The notes under the pieces are model-generated. The model was not told where the DNA came from. It worked only from the letters and a program-made list of their open reading frames with translations, and did no database searches. Positions 58,801 through 64,000 of a stretch of DNA of 64,000 nt are shown here, one piece after another. Origin of the DNA: Combretum micranthum (lineage: Eukaryota; Streptophyta; Magnoliopsida; Myrtales; Combretaceae); the NCBI GenBank assembly GCA_024138025.1, contig JAMXBD010001405.1, positions 62,001 to 126,000 on the forward strand. The letters run 5' to 3'. The stretch's first letter is position 1. Every line of letters begins with the position of its first letter. The position numbers and the translations under genes were made by a program.

Positions 58801-61044
58801 TCACCGTGCTTTATTTAAAGTAGGAAATTATATTGTTCGAAAGATACACAATTTACAAGATGCCCCATGTTTATGCCCATGTACTTTCCATATTCATCTA
58901 AAGTAGAAAATTATGTCAAAGAAGAACACGGTGTGATGCATGCTTGTGTACTTACCATGTGTATCGGAGGCATTATGAATTCACAAATTAGAAACTTAAG
59001 AGAGAAACACGATTGTGCAAGTCTGTGTTTTTATTAGCATATGCACTCCTGACTTGCAAAATTACCTACTATTTAAGGATTTGAAAACAAGATTTAAAAT
59101 GAAAAAAAAAATAGAGACATTCTCAAAGCTGCTTTTATGTATTATTGAAGGCTGGAAAAGGTAAAGGACTCAAGAATTGAAAGTGCAAGGGGTTTTTGTT
59201 TCATCATGAATTCTTTTGATCTAATTGTTGATTTGTTGTTCATGATGATAGCTTGGCTTTCCTTTGCATCTAAACTTATGTAACCCTAGAATATCATCCA
59301 ACTTTGCTCTTATTCAAGTTAATGAAGTTTTCATTGCTTGCGATTCAATTATGTGTTCTTAATTGATTGAATAGTCATTTTTAGAGCATCATTTTAATTA
59401 TCAGATATTTTACATATAAATTAAGAAATCATAAGTATGATTAAATCTATATAACTGAAAAGAGTTACATGCAATTTTAGAGATAGGATGAAATATGTCT
59501 TCCACATTGGGATCAACCCTAATAGTGAAGTTCATAGAATGATGATGTGATTCCAAAGGTTTTAGTTAGGAAGGCATTTCAATTAATCAACCTAAGGTTA
59601 GATATTAATATGATTGAGAAAGATATTAATATAATTAAGGGATTTCCATGGGGGAAGAATATAAAGATGACATTCACTTATCCTTAATCGATTATATTTG
59701 TAATTATAAGGGAAACAATATCTAGATACCAAGTTCTTGCATTATTTTTATTAATTTATTGCTATTATTTCTTTTTGTTAGTTTAGTTGTTGATTAGGAT
59801 TTTCAATTCAATTCATTATTACAATTTATCAGTTTAATTAACAATAGGACATATATTAGTCACAATACTTGTATCCCCGTGGTTTTTACCTCATCTTACA
59901 ATAATTAAACTATATATAAAACCTAGTGCACATGCTAGTAGAACGCATGCTTTTAATTTACAAGAATGGTGTTATATGTAAAGGATACAAATGATGAACA
60001 ACATTAATTGAATCATACTGATTATTTACACTGGTGAGCGTTTTCACATATCATGTTCCATCTCAATTTATGATCTAATCATAAATCAGCCTGATTTCAC
60101 TATACTTACTCAAAATATAGAATTAATGATTTCATTCATATCCTATGTTATTGTTATTTTATAATGACGCATGCTCGTATGGGGTTACCAATTTAATGAA
60201 AATTTGATCTTTCGAATGTCAGGTGTAATGAGGTAAGAGTAACATTAAAGGATATAAATGTGATTAATATTCAATAGATGCTATGAATATTAAAAACGAA
60301 CTTAGTTGTGATTGAAATATAAATCGATAAATCTACAACTTATAAATCTATCACAGATATTAATTTAATTTAAAAACTAGATGAACAGGCTCACCACAAT
60401 CTAATCTCACCACAATCTAATCAAAAAATGGATAAGAATGCAAGGAATAAAAAGAAAATACTCAATATTTCATAACTTATGCAGAAGGTTTCAATAACAT
60501 GAGGTTGAACCAAACTAAAAAATCGACAGCTAATTAGACCAATTTAGAGGCTTTTTAACGACACTACTATAACCAAAAATAAAATTGGTAACTAACTAAA
60601 TGAGAGAAACAAAATAAAATTGAACATATAATATGATTCTCCTACAATAACTAAATAATAGGAAACAGTTGAATATATTAAGTTAAAATATGTCAATCTA
60701 GTAAAACTAAACACATTATATCCACCTAATCCACACCTAGCCTTAGGCAGCTTTAGCCAGTCTGGCCTAATGGGCCATCCCACAAGGTAACCCTCCCTTG
60801 TTTTGCTCGTTCTCTAACGTCTTAAACTCCTTATTTACCTTTCCACACCTTCAAACGAGCGTCAAACTCCATTTCTATCCACTTGACTATGATGCCACAT
60901 AAGATATCCATCATACAAACCTATAAAAGTTATGAAAATATTATTCTATTTATAATTTCTATGAGAATATTATATGTATGCTAAGATGTATGTGCATACA
61001 GCACAAAACAATCCTTAAACAAAAATATAATTACACTATCTCAT
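58801..61044. other. AT-rich region, nothing recognised
   Basis: About 2.2 kb without protein homology, LTRs or clear terminal repeats on either strand. The short minus-strand frame 60592-60783 has no supporting evidence. Confidence 0.5.
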
Positions 61045-61480
61045 AGAAAAAGGAAATGGCAACTTTGTCATTAGCAAAACAAGCATGGTGAGCAAAATAG
61101 TCTGTAATTACATTATCTTCATGGTAGCCATTGGAGATATTAACATCCTCAAACAAGCATAGCTTTGCTTGGCAAAATTAGTCACATGCAAAAATCTATC
61201 AAGGTAGTTATAATCATTAGTGATCATTTTGACGGCAATTTAAGCATTTGAGTTGATCTTAATTTTTGTCAACATCATGAGGTGGCTATGATGTAGTCCC
61301 AAATAAATTCTCCAAAGCTCGTAAGCCCACTGTTTATTGATAACCTATAATCTAGTACCCTTGTTCATCTCGAATTACTCCTCTTATGATGGATGATAAG
61401 TGTACTTTGAGAATGGAAGTATCAAATTTAATTCTGACCTATCCAGGTGATGAGGGATTCCATTGAACAACAACTTGTAT
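61045..61480 (-). pseudogene. LINE (L1-type) RNase H-like domain remnant
   Basis: Minus-strand frames give VVVQWNPSSPG (about 61485-61450), then SIIRGVIRDEQG (about 61395-61360), RALENLFGTT-type sequence with WAYELWRIYLGLHHS in another frame (about 61330-61280), INSNA-IAVKMITNDYNYLD (about 61255-61200) and finally VITDYFAHHACFANDKV (about 61110-61060). This order matches the plant RVT_3-type RNase H found at the C-terminus of L1-like LINEs. Frameshifts and stops break it. I could not identify the reverse transcriptase with confidence to its right (61500-62200). Confidence 0.6.
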
Positions 61481-62595
61481 TATTTTGTAAATAAATTTTC
61501 CTCCTTCTTTGATGTATCCAAAACCTATTAGCTTTGCACCTAGCTTATTGTTGGGTGCTTGAGCTGGCATTGGTAGGGTGAAAAATTTTTGCAAATTTTA
61601 TCTTGCCAAATCTATATAAGAGTAAATGAAAATGGTATCGGCTATGGGGTATTTTTACTAACAAGGTCTCTTTAGCTAAATCGATAGTTATCTTGAACTC
61701 ATCCATCAAGAGTATCGCATAGGTCTAAAGGAGTTTCTTGGGGCCATGCATATTAGATATCAAGTAGCTTTAGATTGGGAACAATTGTGAAGTGCATGCA
61801 ATAGATCTTTGCTAATGATATTGTAATGCAGGCATTAGTTTTCAGGCTAAGCATAATAGTTTGTAAATTGATTAAAGTTGGAAAACTATTAGTCAAGCAT
61901 CTCTAAAGGTGTAACTTAATTCTTTGAATGAAGATTGATTTGTAAAGTCTATTAAAAACTTAGACTTTAGATGATAAGTATGAGTTAGGGATATGTCTAG
62001 AGTGGTAGATTTCCCTTAGTGTAGTACTTGATCTAGATGATGGTGATGATGGGACGGTGGAATTAAGGCATGATTGTTTTCACTCAGGTGGATGGGCCTA
62101 TTTTGAGTGAAAGCCAATCTAATACTAGATAAGTGATGAGTTTTTCATTTAATTTCATATAACCTAACTAGTAGTCCTTAATGGTAGACTTTGACAAAAG
62201 AGTGAATAGGCCATAAAAAACATTATGGGATTGACCTAGGATTATCCAATTGTGTAGTGATATTAAATGCCTACATACTTATTTATCAAGATGAAACTTT
62301 GTAAAGAGTTACAGTCTATTACATAAAGATCCTTGCAACTTCCAAAGATAATAACACCGACAGGCTACAATTCCGTACAAAGAACAATGCACGCATAGGT
62401 TATATAGTTAACAAAAAAACAATCGTATTAAACAAACATTATACAAGTAAAGGTAGACATATTTTATGAAAGAAAACGTGATATCACCAATAATAATATC
62501 CTTAGAAGGTCTCTATCTTTGATTTGCTGCGTCAGCGCAAATCGCGTTTTAGATTCTTGTCACACATCATGTTTGAGAATGAAGTTGATTGCATT
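61481..62595. other. Possible further LINE-derived sequence, not confirmed
   Basis: Follows the RNase H remnant on the upstream side for the minus strand. I see no intact RT motif on either strand. GATGATGGTGATGATGGGAC (62036-62055) is a short trinucleotide-like stretch. Confidence 0.3.
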
Positions 62596-62787
62596 CTATT
62601 GCCATTGGCGAACGACTTTAGGTCTTTGTCCTTTCTTCCATTTTCCGTAGATAAAGCACCAAGGAATAAAAGAAAGTGGATATAAAGTCTCTGTGGAAAT
62701 CCACTTCATGATTCGGCTCTTGCACGCACATTCTTGCCCATCAATTTTCACACCACAATCGCACTTTAGTACTGTGTCAATTGGATC
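62596..62787 (-). CDS. Possible terminal exon of an unknown Cys-rich protein
   Basis: An open segment of 63 codons plus stop on the minus strand, starting DPIDTVLKCDCGVKIDG and ending RPKVVRQWQ then TAG. It has a CDC-x7-CAC cysteine cluster (residues 9-22) followed by an aromatic stretch (FIPWCFIYGKW). The preceding bases end in AG after a pyrimidine run (CTTTTCCTTTTTAG, then AACAATAG), so a splice acceptor is plausible; without splicing a stop lies directly before the segment. Composition is less AT-rich than the surroundings. I do not recognise the family and see no matching upstream exon in the 1.2 kb to the right edge. A transposon-derived fragment is also possible. Confidence 0.35.
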   Translation of the reverse strand, partial: DPIDTVLKCDCGVKIDGQECACKSRIMKWISTETLYPLSFIPWCFIYGKWKKGQRPKVVRQWQ

Positions 62788-62799
62788 CTATTGTTCTAA

Positions 62800-64000
62800 A
62801 AAGGAAAAGTCCTTATAACCCTAAATTTTAATTTTTACACAAATATACTTCTTTTAAACTTTTTAATATTAGAAATAATCTTATAAAACCATAAAAGTTG
62901 CAAAAATAACCTCCTTAAAGTTTGAACTCAATGGAAAAACGCTTCCTAAACTTATCAATGTGTATTTTAACTCACCTTAACTCTATTCATGGTGTATTTT
63001 TATTATATTAAAAAAAAATGAAGTGTTCTTTATATACTATCAATTTATCTAAATTAAAGAAATTATTTGAAATATTTTAAATTTTAGAAAAAATATCAAA
63101 AGATTTATATCAAAATTTAGAAAGATTATTTGCTATATTTCAAAAATGACGGGAGAAAATGAAAAACAATAATAAGGTCTACCTAATATTATCATTATCC
63201 AAAGAACGATAAAATGCATCTCTTGGCACGTTTGTTTTAAAGTATATTTTTAGTTTGTTTTATATATATATATATAATATTGGAAACTAGAGATTCATAA
63301 AATAAAAATTAAAAATATATGAAGTTTTCTATGACTTGTCAATGACGTAAGAGTATATCCCACTAGAAATAGTTTTCTCAGTTACAATATGCTACGGTTC
63401 ATAAAATTATAATGTGGGAAATCCAAGCTGATCTTGTTATCCAAACTATTACGACTTTATTGGTAATGCAAGAGAAAGAACAGTAATTGAAATACCAACG
63501 TATTAATTATAAGGAGTTCAAATTCACCAGCTTATTTTGGCAAAATTTTGTTTTTGTGTCTCTTCATTAGTAATCTAATACCTTCTCGTATTAACCTTAG
63601 ACTATATTTAATTCTTCATTCTCATCACTTGCCATTTTTTTTTCTTTTTTTCTTTTTTTCATTTAAAAGAAAATTTGAACCTGGTACATCTAATGGAGAC
63701 TAGTATTAATGCACTAAATCATCTAATCATTTTACTTTTTGCTCTTGCTATTTCACCGTGTTTTCTTACTATAAAAGTTGGACTTCTGTGTATGAACTAC
63801 GATATCTTCTAACTACCCCTAAATCTATCCTTATTAAAAGTTATCAGAAAACTAACGTGAACGTAGATATTCTTAAAGAATTGTAACTCCTATATATAAC
63901 ATAATATTTCATACATAAATAAAGAATGATTATAAACGGTCACATAAGTCTAATAACTCGTTGCCAAAAAAATCGATAATTTGTGTAAAATAATTATAAA
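62800..64000. other. AT-rich end of window, nothing recognised
   Basis: Contains a TA microsatellite (about 63260-63276) and a T-rich tract (about 63635-63660). No gene, repeat pair or element termini seen. Confidence 0.5.

Noticed and set aside
61781..62140. Plus-strand LINE reverse transcriptase (FANDIV resembling FADDLV)
   Set aside because: A single short resemblance with no other RT motif and the wrong strand relative to the RNase H remnant.

Overview
This is nuclear DNA from a flowering plant, most likely a eudicot. It is AT-rich and gene-poor, and it holds LTR retrotransposons with initiator-Met-tRNA-type primer sites, a CACTA transposon, hAT-like and Helitron-like elements and endogenous caulimovirid (plant pararetrovirus) debris. 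The only clear host gene family is SLAC1-homologue (SLAH1/SLAH4-type) S-type anion channels. The species cannot be fixed from the sequence.

The left two thirds (1 to about 41,231) is a tandem duplication of an SLAH gene with about 4.9 kb of upstream DNA. Copy B looks intact: two exons on the minus strand (36311-35442 and 32716-32432) that join in phase to 384 codons. Copy A starts at 659 on the minus strand, runs off the left edge and has a one-base deletion near 183. Its upstream region has swollen from about 4.9 kb to about 29.5 kb by nested insertions. Matching blocks (A / B): 1-1294 / 35651-36985; 18283-18530 and 25167-25915 / 36970-37985; 28006-28690 and 29531-30141 / 39611-41231.

Nested layers in copy A: a small hAT-like element (1295-18282, imperfect 8-bp target duplication) contains a Helitron-like element (1515-1988) and a minus-strand Ty1/copia element (2010-18057). 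That copia element is split in its reverse transcriptase by a 10-kb CACTA element (4106-14150, TSD TAT) with TNP2-like and TNPA-like genes. Further on, a gag-only LTR element (18531-25166) is split inside gag by a 5-kb copia element (19212-24232, TSD AATCA). A second hAT-like element (28699-29530, perfect 8-bp TSD) has its empty site preserved in copy B.

Copy B carries its own insertion block (37976-39610) with a TRIM-like LTR pair and a Ty3/gypsy gag fragment. From 42.8 to 58.8 kb lies a scrambled cluster of endogenous caulimovirid fragments on both strands, interrupted by a Sirevirus-like copia element (48133-55807) that has lost its integrase. From 58.8 kb on the sequence is mostly unrecognised, with a LINE RNase H remnant (61045-61480) and a possible Cys-rich terminal exon (62596-62787, minus). 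No tRNA, rRNA or CRISPR was seen. Coordinates of elements come from reading termini and repeats by eye; similarity levels are qualitative.
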